DNA of 22,306 nt from Paulinella micropora (GCA_009731375.1 BJOX01000208.1:384706-407011); one strand, 5' to 3'; counted from the first letter of the stretch, positions 1-9,879 are shown. Translations and numbers: made by a program. The notes: generated from the sequence alone by a model not told the origin.

Positions 1-111
1 TATCGTCAATTCTTCGTACTCCCCTCACGGGTGAGACGATGGAGGCGCATGTGCAGAAATGCATCAGCCATTGACAGAGAAGCACTATTATTATTAATTA
101 TTATTATTATG
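1..111. other. Short non-repetitive leader with ATT tract
   Basis: Mixed-composition sequence to about base 88, then an ATT-rich stretch (about 88-110). CTCAC at 24-28 and GTGAG at 31-35 can pair across GG, and ATCGTC (2-7) can pair with GACGAT (35-40), so a small two-part stem is possible. No convincing coding frame or known element is seen, and the left side is cut by the window edge. Confidence 0.4.
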
Positions 112-156
112 GTGCATGCAATACATATACAATACATATACAATACATACAATACA

Positions 157-210
157 TACCTAGTTGTAGCGTAACGGTTGTTTGTAGAGAAGAGTGTGAG
201 TATGTCCATC
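157..210 (+). repeat. TAGTTGTAGCG cassette, copy 1
   Basis: A 54-bp non-microsatellite segment beginning TACCTAGTTGTAGCGTA and ending ATGTCCATC. A second copy lies at 2292-2343, with the same first 17 bases, the same end (GTCCATC), scattered substitutions and a 2-nt length difference in the middle. Copy 1 is embedded in CATA/ATACA repeat. Each copy gives a short open frame ending at TAG on the minus strand, but the 2-nt indel shifts the frame between copies, which argues against protein coding. Confidence 0.8.
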
Positions 211-211
211 A

Positions 212-304
212 ATACATACAATATTGTACATACAATACATATAACACGTACAATACATACAATACATATACAATACGAGACACATATACATATGCAGACA
301 TACT
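212..304. repeat. Degenerate ATACA/CATATA repeat
   Basis: Imperfect ATACA and ATATAC units on the plus strand, the complement of the TGTAT-based array that begins at about 305. The array therefore changes strand near 300, with a short unsettled stretch (GAGACACATATACATATGCAG) at the switch. Confidence 0.7.
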
Positions 305-1357
305 TGTATATGTATTGTATGTATTGTATGTATTGTATATGTATTGTATATGTATTGTATGTATTGTATGCATTGTATGCATTGTATATGTATTGTATAT
401 GTATTGTATGTATTGTATGTATTGTATTGTATATGTATTGTATGTATTGTTTGTATTGTATATGTATTGTATGTATTGTATGTATTGTATATGTATTGTA
501 TGTATTGTATGTATTGTATATGTATTGTATGTATTGTATGTATTGTATGTATTGTATATGTATTGTATGTATTGTATGTATTGTATCTGTATTGTATGTA
601 TTGTATGTATTGTATATGTATTGTATGTATTGTATGTATTGTATATGTTTTGTATGTATTGTATTGTATATGTATTGTATGTATTGTATGTATTGTATAT
701 GTATTGTATGTATTGTATGCATTGTATGTATTGTATATGTATTGTATGTATTGTATATGTATTGTATGTATTGTATGTATTGTATGTATTGTATGTATTG
801 TATGTATTGTATATGTATTGTATGTATTGTATATGTGTTGTATGTATTGTATGTATTGTATATGTATTGTATGTATTGTATGTATTGTATATGTATTGTA
901 TATGTATTGTATGTGTATTGTATGTATTGTATGTATTGTATATGTATTGTATGTGTATTGTATGTATTGTATGTATTGTATATGTATTGTATGTATTGTA
1001 TGTGTATTGTATGTATTGTATGTATTGTATATGTATTGTATATGTATTGTATGTATTGTATGTATTGTATGTATTGTATGTATTGTATGTATCGTATGTA
1101 TTGTATATGTATTGCATGTATTGTATGTATTGTATATGTATTGTATGTATTGTATGTATTGTATATGTATAATATGTATTGTATGTATTGTATGCGTATT
1201 GTATGTATTGTATGTGTATTGTATGTATTGTATGTATTGTATGTATTGTATATTGTACGTATTGTATACGTATTTTATGTATTGTATGTATTGTATATGT
1301 ATTGTATGTATTGTATGTATTGTATGTATTGTATATGTATTGTATGTATTGTATGCA
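305..1357. repeat. Kilobase array of TATTGTATG (9-mer) and TATTGTATATG (11-mer)
   Basis: About 1.05 kb built almost only from a 9-nt unit (TATTGTATG) and an 11-nt unit (TATTGTATATG) in irregular order, with rare variants (TGCAT, TATCG, TGTTT, ATGTGT) and occasional TATTG doublings. Neither unit nor its complement contains a stop codon, so long frames stay open on both strands. These frames translate as strings such as [12 protein letters not shown] and NTYNTY and are not evidence of genes. The 9-mer preserves frame and the 11-mer shifts it. Confidence 0.97.
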
Positions 1358-1388
1358 CCATAGTGTGTGTGTGTGTTGTGTCTGTATG

Positions 1389-1419
<31 letters not shown>

Positions 1420-1640
1420 GTATGTATGTACGTATGTATGTATGTGTATATGTATGTTATGTCGAAGCCGTGTTTGAAAAAATGGGAAGCCATGGGCGTA
1501 TGTATGTATATGTGTATGTATGTATGTATGTGTGTGTGTGTGTGTACCATGTGTATGTCTGCATAGGTATGTGTGTCTCGTATTGTATGTATTGTATGTA
1601 TTGTATGTGCTATATGTATTGCATCCACTATAACAAGACA

Positions 1641-1641
<1 letters not shown>
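1358..1641. repeat. GT and TATG tracts with a small unique insert
   Basis: A GT run at about 1362-1380, then TATG repeats with single-base variants. Next is a non-repetitive insert at 1459-1499 (GTCGAAGCCGTG, then GGGAAGCCATGGGCG), more TATG/GT, and a return of the TATTGTATG unit at about 1580-1622. That return shows the 9-mer array once extended further or was copied here. No second copy of the insert was found in the window. Confidence 0.85.
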
Positions 1642-2291
<650 letters not shown>

Positions 2292-2292
<1 letters not shown>

Positions 2293-2343
2293 ACCTAGTT
2301 GTAGCGTAGCGGCTGCTGGTAAAAGACTGCGAGCGTGTCCATC
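2292..2343 (+). repeat. TAGTTGTAGCG cassette, copy 2
   Basis: 52-bp copy of the 157-210 cassette in the same orientation, here between a TATC array on the left and a CATA array on the right. Copy 1 has CATA-type repeat on both sides, so the two copies sit in different repeat contexts. Confidence 0.8.
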
Positions 2344-2363
2344 TGTATACACACATACATACA

Positions 2364-2395
<32 letters not shown>

Positions 2396-2436
2396 AACAT
2401 ACATACATACATACATAAATACATACATACATATAA

Positions 2437-2467
<31 letters not shown>

Positions 2468-2618
2468 AACATACATACACACATACATACATACATACAT
2501 ACATACATACATACGTACGTACGTACGTACGTACATACATACATACACATACATACATACATACATACATACATACATACATACATACATACATACATAC
2601 ATACATTACATACATACA

Positions 2619-2649
<31 letters not shown>

Positions 2650-2659
2650 CATACATACA

Positions 2660-2690
<31 letters not shown>

Positions 2691-2717
2691 CATACATACA
2701 TACATAAATACATACAT
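2344..2717. repeat. CATA array with ACGT block
   Basis: About 370 bp of CATA repeats with TAAA, TTAC and CACA variants. A run of ACGT units (about 2513-2533) is self-complementary and alternates purine and pyrimidine. The motif CATATAAACATACATAC occurs several times between 2390 and 2475, suggesting local duplication of longer blocks inside the array. Confidence 0.96.
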
Positions 2718-2803
2718 TCAGACGGAGTCGTCACGCTCTGAAGAGGAGGAAGGCTTGTTCCTATGTATTATACATACAATACATACAATACACGCGATGC
2801 ATA

Positions 2804-2859
<56 letters not shown>

Positions 2860-3320
2860 TTCTTTCTTTCTCTCCCTCTTGTGTGTGTGTGTGTGTATGT
2901 TATGGGGTTATCATGCTTTGAAGAGGAGGAAGGCTTGTTCCTATTGATACATACAATAACATACAATAACATACAATACACACGATGCATGAAGTGTCTC
3001 TCTCTCTCTCTCTGTCTTTCTTTCTTTCTCTCTCTCTTGTGTGTGTGTGTGTATGTTATGGGGCTATCATGCTTTGAGGAGGAAGGCTTGTTCCTTATAC
3101 ATACAATACATACAATAACATACAATAACATAATATACACGATGCATAAAGTGTCTCTCTCTCTCTCTCTCTCTCTCTGTCTTTCTTTCTCTCTCTCTCT
3201 TGTGTGTGTGTGTATGTTATGGGGTTATCATGCTTTGTAGAGGAGGAAGGCTTGTTCCTATTCATACATACAATAACATACAATGACATACAATAACATC
3301 CAATACACACGATGCATAAA

Positions 3321-3366
<46 letters not shown>

Positions 3367-3507
3367 CTTTCTTTCTTTCTCTCTCTTGTGTGGTGTGTGT
3401 GTGTGTGTGTGTATGTTATGGGGTGAAGAGGAGAAAGGCTTGTTCCTATTAATACATACAATACATACAATAACATACAATAACATACAATATACACGAT
3501 GCATAAA

Positions 3508-3549
<42 letters not shown>

Positions 3550-3850
3550 TTCTTTCTCTCTCTCTTGTGTGTGTGTGTATGTTATGGGGTTATCATGCTT
3601 TGCAGAGGAGGAAGGCTTGTTCCTATTACACATACAATACATACAATAACATACAATAACATACAATAACATACAATACACACGATGCATAAAGTGTCTG
3701 TCTGTCTCTCTCTCTGTCTTTCTTTCTTTCTCTCTCTCTTGTGTGTGTGTGTGTGTGTGTATGTTATGGGGTTATCATGCTTTGAAGAGGAGGAAGGCTT
3801 GCTCCTATAAATACATACAATACACACATACATACGATGCATAAAGTGTG

Positions 3851-3899
<49 letters not shown>

Positions 3900-3930
3900 T
3901 ATGAAGTTATCACGCTTTCTCGTTCCTATT
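2718..3930 (+). repeat. Composite family 1: GAGGAGGAAGGCTTGTTCC cores with ATACA, CT, CTTT and GT tracts
   Basis: Seven tandem units plus a relic, about 150-200 bp each, all on the plus strand. Each unit runs in fixed order: TTATCATGCTTTGAAGAGG and GAGGAAGGCTTGTTCC; ATACA/ATAACA repeats; CACGATGCATAAAGTGT; a CT run; CTTT repeats; a GT run; ATGTTATGGGG, which leads into the next core. Core positions are about 2740-2761, 2920-2941, 3076-3094, 3239-3258, 3425-3446, 3603-3622 and 3784-3805; a decayed core is at 3906-3928. Lengths of the four simple tracts vary between units while the links between them are conserved. Open frames here come from stop-free CT/GT tracts. Confidence 0.93.
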
Positions 3931-4260
3931 ATAGGCACAATGCATACAATACAATACATGTAATACATAGCATGACAGTGTATGAAGTGAACAATTTGTA
4001 TAATATGTATGTATGATTTGTATGAAAAACCCCGTTGGGAGGGGTAGATAGACAGACTGGCTTGTATATATGATATGAATGCTATGTATGATATTTAAGA
4101 TATGTGAGGTATGTACGACATGTACAATATGCATGAGAAAGTTGTCGTTTCGAGTGTGCTTTGAATGGAATACATACGATACATACGATGCATACGATAC
4201 AACATGCAATACATGCAGTACATACAAAACATGTAACAAGATAGATATCTAGCACAAGTA
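3931..4260. other. AT-rich degenerate transition region
   Basis: About 330 bp of loosely repetitive, ATG/ATAC-rich sequence without clean arrays. It includes CCCCGTTGGGAGGGG near 4030, where CCCC and GGGG could pair. A motif GTTGTCGTTTCGAGTGTG at 4141-4158 recurs at 4366-4383. This looks like decayed repeat from both neighbours. No gene is seen. Confidence 0.5.
4141..4158 (+). repeat. GTTGTCGTTTCGAGTGTG motif, copy 1
   Basis: An 18-nt motif identical to 4366-4383. Similarity continues weakly on the right (CTTTGAATGG here, ATTGGAAGCC there). The two copies are 225 bp apart and separated by GATA/GTAG repeats. Confidence 0.7.
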
Positions 4261-4399
4261 GATAGGTAGATAGATGATAGATACGATGCATAGGAAGGTA
4301 GGTAGGTAGGTAGGTAGGCAAGGTAGATAGGTAGATAGATACAGACCCGGTACAGGGTCATTGAAGTTGTCGTTTCGAGTGTGATTGGAAGCCGTTGGG
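4261..4399. repeat. GATA/GTAG array and lead-in to family 2
   Basis: GATAGGTA and GTAG units at about 4256-4341, then a non-repetitive segment (ACAGACCCGGTACAGGGTC and the second GTTGTCGTTTCGAGTGTG copy at 4366-4383) that joins directly to the first family 2 core. ACCCGGTACAGGGT is close to an inverted repeat. Confidence 0.75.
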
Positions 4400-6038
4400 G
4401 TAGACAAGGTACGAGAGGAGGCTAAGACAGGCGAGGAAGGCACCTAGGCCATCGTGACAAAAGATAGATAAATAGCTAGATTAAGTAGGTAGGTATAGGT
4501 AGGTAGGTAGGTAGGTAGGTAGATAGGTAGGTAGGTAGGTAGGTAGGTAGATAGGTAGGTAGATAGGTAGATAGGTAGGTAGGTAGGTAGGTAGGTAGGT
4601 AGTTGGTGTAGACAAGGTATGAGAAGAGGCCAAGGCGGATGAACAGGGCACCTAGCAAGCTCATACAAAAGAGATAAATAGCTAGATTGGTAGGTAGGTA
4701 GGTAGATAGATAATGTAGACAAGGTACGAGAAGAGGCTAAGACAGGCGAAGAGGGCATCTAGGCCATCATGACAAAAGATAGATAAATAGCTAGATTGGT
4801 AGGTAGGTAGATAGATAGATAGGTAGGTAGGTAGGTAGGTAGGTAGGTAGGTAGGTAGTTGGTGTAGACAAGGTACGTGAAGAGGCCAAGGCGGATGAAC
4901 AGAGCACCTAGCAAGCTCATACAAAAGATAGATAAATAGCTAGATTGGTAGGTAGGTAGGCAGGTAGGTAGGTAGATAGATAATGTAGACAAGGTACGAG
5001 AGGAGGCTAAGACAGGCGAGGAGGGCACCTAGGCCATCGTGACAAAGGATAGATAAATAGCTAGATAGGTAGGTAGGTAGGTAGGTAGGTAGGTAGGTAG
5101 GTAGGTAGGTAGATAGAATAATGTAGACAAGGTACGAGAGAAGGCTAAGACAGGCGAGGAGGGCACCTAGGCCATCGTGACAAAAGATAGATAAATAGCT
5201 AGATAGGTAGGTAGGTAGGTAGGTAGGTAGATAGGTAGGTAGGTAGGTAGGTAGGTAGATAGATAATGTAGACAAGGCACGAGAAGAGGCTAAGACAGGC
5301 GAAGAGGGCACTTAGCCATCGTAACAAAAGATAAATAAATAGCTAGATAGATAGGTAGGTAGGTAGGTAGGTAGGTAGATAGGTAGGTAGGTAGGTAGGT
5401 AGGTAGGTAGGTAGGTAGGTAGTTGGTGTAGACAAGGTACGAGAAGAGGCTAAGACAGGCGAGGAGGGCACCTAGGCCATCGTGACAAAAGATAGATAAA
5501 TAGCTAGATTAGGTAGGTAGGTAGGTAGGTAGGTAGGTAGGTAGGTAGGTAGGTAGGTAGGTAGTTTGTGTAGACAAGGTACGTGAAGAGGCCAAGGCGG
5601 ATAAACAGGGCACCTAGCAAGCTCATACAAAAGATAGATAAATAGCTAGATTGGTAGGTAGGTAGGTAGGTAGGTAGGTAGGTAGGTAGGTAGATAGATA
5701 ATGTAGACAAGGTACGAGAAGAGGCTAAGGCAGGCGAGGACGGCACCTAGGCCATCGTGACAAAAGATAGATAGATAGATAGATAGGTAGGTAGGTAGGT
5801 AGGTAGGTAGGTAGGTAGGTAGGTAGATAGATAATGTAGACAAGGTACGAGAAGAGGCTAAGACAGGCGAAGAGGGCAACTAGGCCATCATGACAAAAGA
5901 TAGAATAGATTGGTAGGTAGGTAGGTAGGTAGGTAGATAGGTAGGTAGATAGATAATGTAGACAAGGTACGAGAAGAGGCTAAGACAGGCGAGGAGGGCA
6001 CCTAGGCCATCGTGACAAAAGATAGATAAATAGCTAGA
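4400..6038 (+). repeat. Composite family 2, forward half: 12 A/B cores in GTAG spacer
   Basis: Twelve cores of about 80 bp, each starting GTAGACAAGGTACG and ending with GATAAATAGCTAGA or close to it, separated by variable GTAG runs. Subtype A carries GCTAAGACAGGCGAGGAGGG then CACCTAGGCCATCGTGACA. Subtype B carries GCCAAGGCGGATGAACAGGG then CACCTAGCAAGCTCATACA. Starts: A 4400, B 4608, A 4715, B 4864, A 4985, A 5123, A 5268, A 5428, B 5570, A 5703, A 5836, A 5958. A cores are usually preceded by GATAATGTAG and B cores by GTTGGTGTAG. Minus-strand frames begin in these cores and run into YLPT strings; they are artefacts of stop-free CTAC repeats. Confidence 0.95.
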
Positions 6039-6040
6039 TT

Positions 6041-6110
6041 GGTAGGTAGGTAGGTAGGTAGGTAGGTAGGTAGGTACCTACCTACCTACCTACCTACCTA
6101 CCTACCTACC
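6041..6110. repeat. Perfect 70-bp palindrome joining inverted halves of family 2
   Basis: GTAG repeat reading into 6075 switches at GGTACC (6073-6078) to CTAC repeat. The 35 bases on each side of the 6075/6076 axis are exact reverse complements. Pairing stops at 6040/6111. All family 2 cores to the left are on the plus strand and all to the right, up to 7193, on the minus strand. This is the axis of a large imperfect inverted repeat, or possibly an assembly join of two opposite reads. Confidence 0.93.
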
Positions 6111-7193
6111 TATCTATCTATTTATCTACCTACCTACCCTAATTACCTACCTACCTACCTACCTACCTACCTACCTACCTACCAATCTAGCTATTTATCT
6201 ATCTTTTGTATGATCTTGCTAGGTGCCCTGTTCATCCGCCTTGGCCTCTTCTCTTACCTTGTCTACACCAACTACCTACCTACATACCTACCTACCTACC
6301 TACCTACCTACCCACCTACCTACCTACCTACCTACCTACCTACCTACCTACCTACCTACCTACCAATCTAGCTCCTTATCTATCTTTTGTATGATCCTGC
6401 TAGGTGCCCTGTTCATCCGCCTTGGCCTCTTCACCTACCTTGTCTACACCAACTACCTACCTACCTACCTACCTACCTACCTAATCTAGCTATTTATCTA
6501 TCTTTTGTCACGATGGCCTAGGTGCCCTCCTCGCCTGTCTTAGCCTCTTCTCGTACCTTGTCTACATTATCTATCTACCTACCTACCAATCTAGCTATTT
6601 ATCTATCTTCTGTATGATCTTGCTATGTGCTCTGTTCATCCGCCTTGGCTTCTTCACGTACCTTGTCTACATTATCTATCTACCTACCTACCTACCTACC
6701 TACCTACCCATCTAGCTATTTATCTATCTTTTGTCATGATGGCTTAGTGCCCTCGTCGCCTCGTACCTTGTCTACATTATCTATCTACCTACCTACCTAC
6801 CTACCTACCTACCTACCTACCAATCTAGCTATTTATCTATCTTTTGTATGATCTTGCTAGGTGCCCTATTCATCCGCCTTGGCCTCTTCACGTACCTTGT
6901 CTACACCAACTACCTACCTACCTACCTACCTATCTAGCTATTTATCTATTTTTTGTTACGATGGCCTAGGTGCCCTCTTCGCCTGTCTTAGCCTCCTCTC
7001 GTACCTTGTCTACATTATCTATCTATCTACCTACCTACCTACCTACCTAACCTACCTACCTACCTACCTACCTATACCTACCTATCTACCTACCTACCTA
7101 CCTACCTACCTATCTAGCTATTTATCTATCGTTTGTCATGATGGCCTAGGTGCCCTCCTCGCCTGTCTTAGCCTCCTCTCGTACCTTGTCTAC
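6111..7193 (-). repeat. Composite family 2, inverted half: 8 A/B cores in CTAC spacer
   Basis: Eight cores in reverse orientation: B 6186-6266, B 6367-6447, A 6485-6565, B 6590-6670, A 6711-6775, B 6824-6904, A 6933-7013, A 7113-7193. The A core at 6711-6775 has lost about 16 bp internally. The core order is not the mirror image of the forward half, so the inversion was followed by independent change or did not arise as one exact fold-back. A CTACCCTAATTACC stretch at about 6134-6147 matches, in reverse complement, the spacer used by family 3. Confidence 0.94.
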
Positions 7194-8560
7194 ACCAACT
7201 ACCTACCTAGGTTGTGATGGACAGCGTGAGAGATGCAAAAGACAGGCGAGGAGGGTACATCATAGATAAGATAGGTAGGAAGGTAGGTAGGTAGGTAATT
7301 AGGGTAGGTAGGGTAGGTAGGTAGGTAGGTAGGTAGGTAGGTAGGTAATTAAATAGATAGGTAGGATGCTGTGGACAGCGTGACGTGAAGAGGAGGACAC
7401 TTGATAGATAAGATAGGTAGGAAGGTAGGTAGGTAGGTAATTAGGGTAGGTAGGGTAGGTAGGTAGATAGGTAGGTAGGTAGGTAGGTAGGTAGGTAGGT
7501 AGGTAATTAAATAGATAGGTAGGTTGTTGTGGACAGCGTGACGTGAAGATGAATAGACAGGCGAGGAGGGCACTTGACAGATAAGATAGGTAGGAAGGTA
7601 GGTAGGTAGGTAATTAGGGTAGGTAGGTAGATAAATAGATAGATAGGTAGGTAGGTAGGTAGGTAATTAGGGTAGGTAGGTAGATAAATAGATAGATAGA
7701 TAGGTAGGTAGGTAGGTAGGTAGGTAGGTAGGTAATTAATTAGATAGGTAGGTTGTTGTGCACAGCGTGACGTGAAGATGAATAGACAGGCGAGGAGGAC
7801 ACTTAATAGATAAGATAGGTAGGAAGGTAGAGGGTAGGTAGGTAGATAAATAGATAGATAGGTAGGTAGGTAGGGTAGGTAGGTAGGTAGGTAATTAGGG
7901 TAGGTAGGGTAGGTAGGTAGATAAATAGATAGATAGGTAAGTAGGTAGGTAATTAAATAGATAGGTAGGTTGTTGTGGACAGCGTGACGTGAAGATCAAT
8001 AGACAGGCGAGGAGGGCACTGCATAGATAAGATAGGTAGGAAGGTAGGTAGGTAGGTAATTAGGGTAGGTAGGTAGATAAATAGATAGATAGGTAGGTAG
8101 GTAGGTAGGTAGGTAGGTAGGTAATTAGGGTAGGTAGGTAGATAAATAGATAGATAGGTAGGCAGGTAGGGTAGGTAGGTAGGTAGGTAGGTAGGTAATT
8201 AGGGTAGGTAGGTAGATAAAATGATAGATAGGTAGGTAGGTAGGTAGGTAGGTAATTAAATAGATAGGTAGGTTGTTGTGGCAGCGTGACGTGAAGATGA
8301 ATAGACAGGCGAGGAGGACACTTGATAGATAAGATAGTAGGAAGGTAGGTAGGTAGGTAGGTAGGTAATTAGGGTAGGTAGGTAGATAAATAGATAGGTA
8401 GGTAGGTAGGTAGGTAGGTAGGTAGGTAATTAGGGTAGGTAGGTAGATAAATAGATAGATAGGTAGGTAGGTAGGTAGGTAGGTAGGTAGATAGATAGAT
8501 AAGTAGGTAGGTTGTTGTTGACACGCGTAAAGATGAAAAGACAGGCGAGAAGGGTAAGTA
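7194..8560 (+). repeat. Composite family 3: GGACAGCGTGACGTGAAG cores in GTAG/GGTAATTAGGG spacer
   Basis: Seven cores of the form TTGTTGTGGACAGCGTGACG, TGAAGATGAATAGACAGGCG, AGGAGGGCACTTGATAGATA, AGATAGGTAGGAAGG. They begin near 7210, 7363, 7522, 7751, 7968, 8271 and 8511. The copy at 7363 lacks about 15 bp in the middle and the last copy is diverged (ACACGCGTAAAGATG). Spacers are GTAG runs broken by GGTAATTAGGGTAGG and GATAAATAGATAG blocks, themselves repeated up to three times per unit. The GACAGGCGAGGAGGGCA stretch is shared with subtype A of family 2. Confidence 0.92.
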
Positions 8561-8608
8561 AGATTCAACATCATAGAAACATGGGTATGTAGCGCTGATA
8601 GACCAAAC
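8561..8608. other. Short non-repetitive linker
   Basis: About 50 bp of mixed sequence (TTCAACATCATAGAAACATG and following bases) between the last family 3 core and a TATC array. No second copy or coding signal is seen. Confidence 0.4.
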
Positions 8609-8657
8609 ATATCTATCTATCGATCGATCAATGAGTCAATCTATCTATCTAGCTCTA

Positions 8658-8746
<89 letters not shown>
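8609..8746. repeat. TATC array
   Basis: Begins with CGATCGATCAATGAGTCAATC variants and a small AGCTCTAC interruption, then clean TATC repeats from about 8659 to 8746. Confidence 0.96.
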
Positions 8747-8747
<1 letters not shown>

Positions 8748-8855
8748 CTCTCTCTCTCTCTGTCTCTCTCTCTGTCTCTCTCTCTCTGTCTCTCTCCCTC
8801 TTGTCTCCCTCTCTGTCACTCTCCCTCTCTGTCTCTCTCTCTGTCTCCCTCTCTG

Positions 8856-8888
<33 letters not shown>

Positions 8889-9062
8889 GTGTCTCTCTCT
8901 CTCTCTGTCTCTCTCTCTCTCTGTCTCTCTCTCTCTCTCTTTCTGTCTCTCTCTCTCTCTCTGTCTCTCTCTCTCTCTGTCTCTCTCTCTGTCTCTCTCT
9001 CTGTCTCTCTCTCTCTGTCTCTCTCTGTCTCTCTCTCTGTCTCTCTCTCTGTCTCTCTCAAT
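8747..9062. repeat. CT array with periodic TG interruptions
   Basis: About 315 bp of CT dinucleotides interrupted by TGTCTC every 8 to 16 bases, with rarer CCCT and TTCT variants. The plus strand is wholly pyrimidine apart from the G of each interruption and one A (about 8819). The complementary strand reads as RERE/DRERE strings; both strands lack stops, so open frames here carry no weight. Confidence 0.96.
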
Positions 9063-9109
9063 CTCTCTCAATCTATCTCAATCTATCTCAATCTATCAAT
9101 CTATCAATC

Positions 9110-9152
<43 letters not shown>

Positions 9153-9214
9153 GTCAGTCAGTCAGTCAGTCAGTCAGTCAATCAATCAATCAACCAACCA
9201 ACCAACCAACCAAC

Positions 9215-9247
<33 letters not shown>
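9063..9247. repeat. AATC, AGTC and AACC blocks in series
   Basis: CT repeat grades through CTCAATCT into AATC (from about 9099), then AGTC (about 9151-9180), AATC again, AACC (about 9192-9220), and AATC to 9247. Each change is one base per unit, which suggests point mutation of a unit followed by local expansion. Similar AATC/AACC mixing appears at the right end of the window (22233-22306). Confidence 0.94.
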
Positions 9248-9250
<3 letters not shown>

Positions 9251-9327
9251 CCGAGTTGGCCAACAGATGGCCCCTGGCCCGGGATGAGGGAGTAAGAGTC
9301 AACGTATTTGGTCCCGCTCTTAACCTA
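9248..9327. other. GC-richer non-repetitive island
   Basis: About 80 bp with CGAGTTGGCCAACAGATGG followed by CCCCTGGCCCGGG. TTGGCCAA (9253-9262 region) is a short palindrome. No second copy in the window and no coding or RNA signature that I can recognise. Confidence 0.45.
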
Positions 9328-9461
9328 TGGATAGATGGATAGATGGATAGGTGGATATAGGTGGATAGGTGGACAGATGGATGGATGGATGGATGGATGG
9401 ATGGATAGATAGATAGATAGATAGAGAGCGAGAGATAAGATAGATAGATAGAGAGATAGAT

Positions 9462-9509
<48 letters not shown>

Positions 9510-9526
9510 GAGATAGATCGATAGAA

Positions 9527-9597
9527 TACCCTAGCGTTTTTGTTTTCGCCACGGGGGAGCGCGCACTGCGTCGAGGGCTAGCATGCTTGCCTCCTTG

Positions 9598-9600
<3 letters not shown>
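9527..9600 (+). repeat. Island with GGCTAGCATGCTT cassette, copy 1
   Basis: Non-repetitive segment with ACCCTAGCGTTTTTG, CGCCACGGGGGAGCGCGC, then GCGTCGAGGGCTAGCATGCT (9568-9587), TGCCTCCTTGATA. An AG run follows directly. The right half, 9568 onward, is repeated at 9821 with the same following AG run. Confidence 0.8.
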
Positions 9601-9639
<39 letters not shown>

Positions 9640-9642
9640 TAG

Positions 9643-9673
<31 letters not shown>

Positions 9674-9765
9674 GAGATAGATAGATAGATAGATAGATAG
9701 ATAGGTAGGTAGGTAGGTAGGTAGGTAGATAGATAGATAGATAAATAGATGGATAGATAGGTAGG

Positions 9766-9816
<51 letters not shown>

Positions 9817-9820
9817 GTAG

Positions 9821-9846
9821 GCGTCGACGGCTAGCATGCTTACCTC

Positions 9847-9852
<6 letters not shown>
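9821..9852 (+). repeat. GGCTAGCATGCTT cassette, copy 2
   Basis: Begins GCGTCGACGGCTAGCATGCT and continues TACCTCCTTTATG, about 3-5 differences from 9568-9600. An AG run follows, then GATA. Only the cassette plus the AG and GATA order is duplicated; the left part of the first island (9527-9567) is missing here. Confidence 0.85.
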
Positions 9853-9878
<26 letters not shown>

Positions 9879-9879
9879 T

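Noticed and set aside
178-1419. 413-codon plus-strand frame and long frames on the minus strand over the same DNA
   Set aside because: Made of TATTGTATG repeats that lack stops on both strands. Low-complexity VLY/MYC/NTY strings, and several frames equally open.
2755-3240. Repeated MGLSCFEEEEGLF-type peptide over family 1
   Set aside because: CT and GT tracts vary in length by non-multiples of three, and opposing minus-strand frames are equally open. More likely a translated composite satellite than a gene.
4400-8560. CRISPR-like array of repeats with spacers
   Set aside because: The conserved cores are 60-85 bp and the spacers are simple GTAG repeat, not unique sequence. No Cas genes. Context is eukaryotic.
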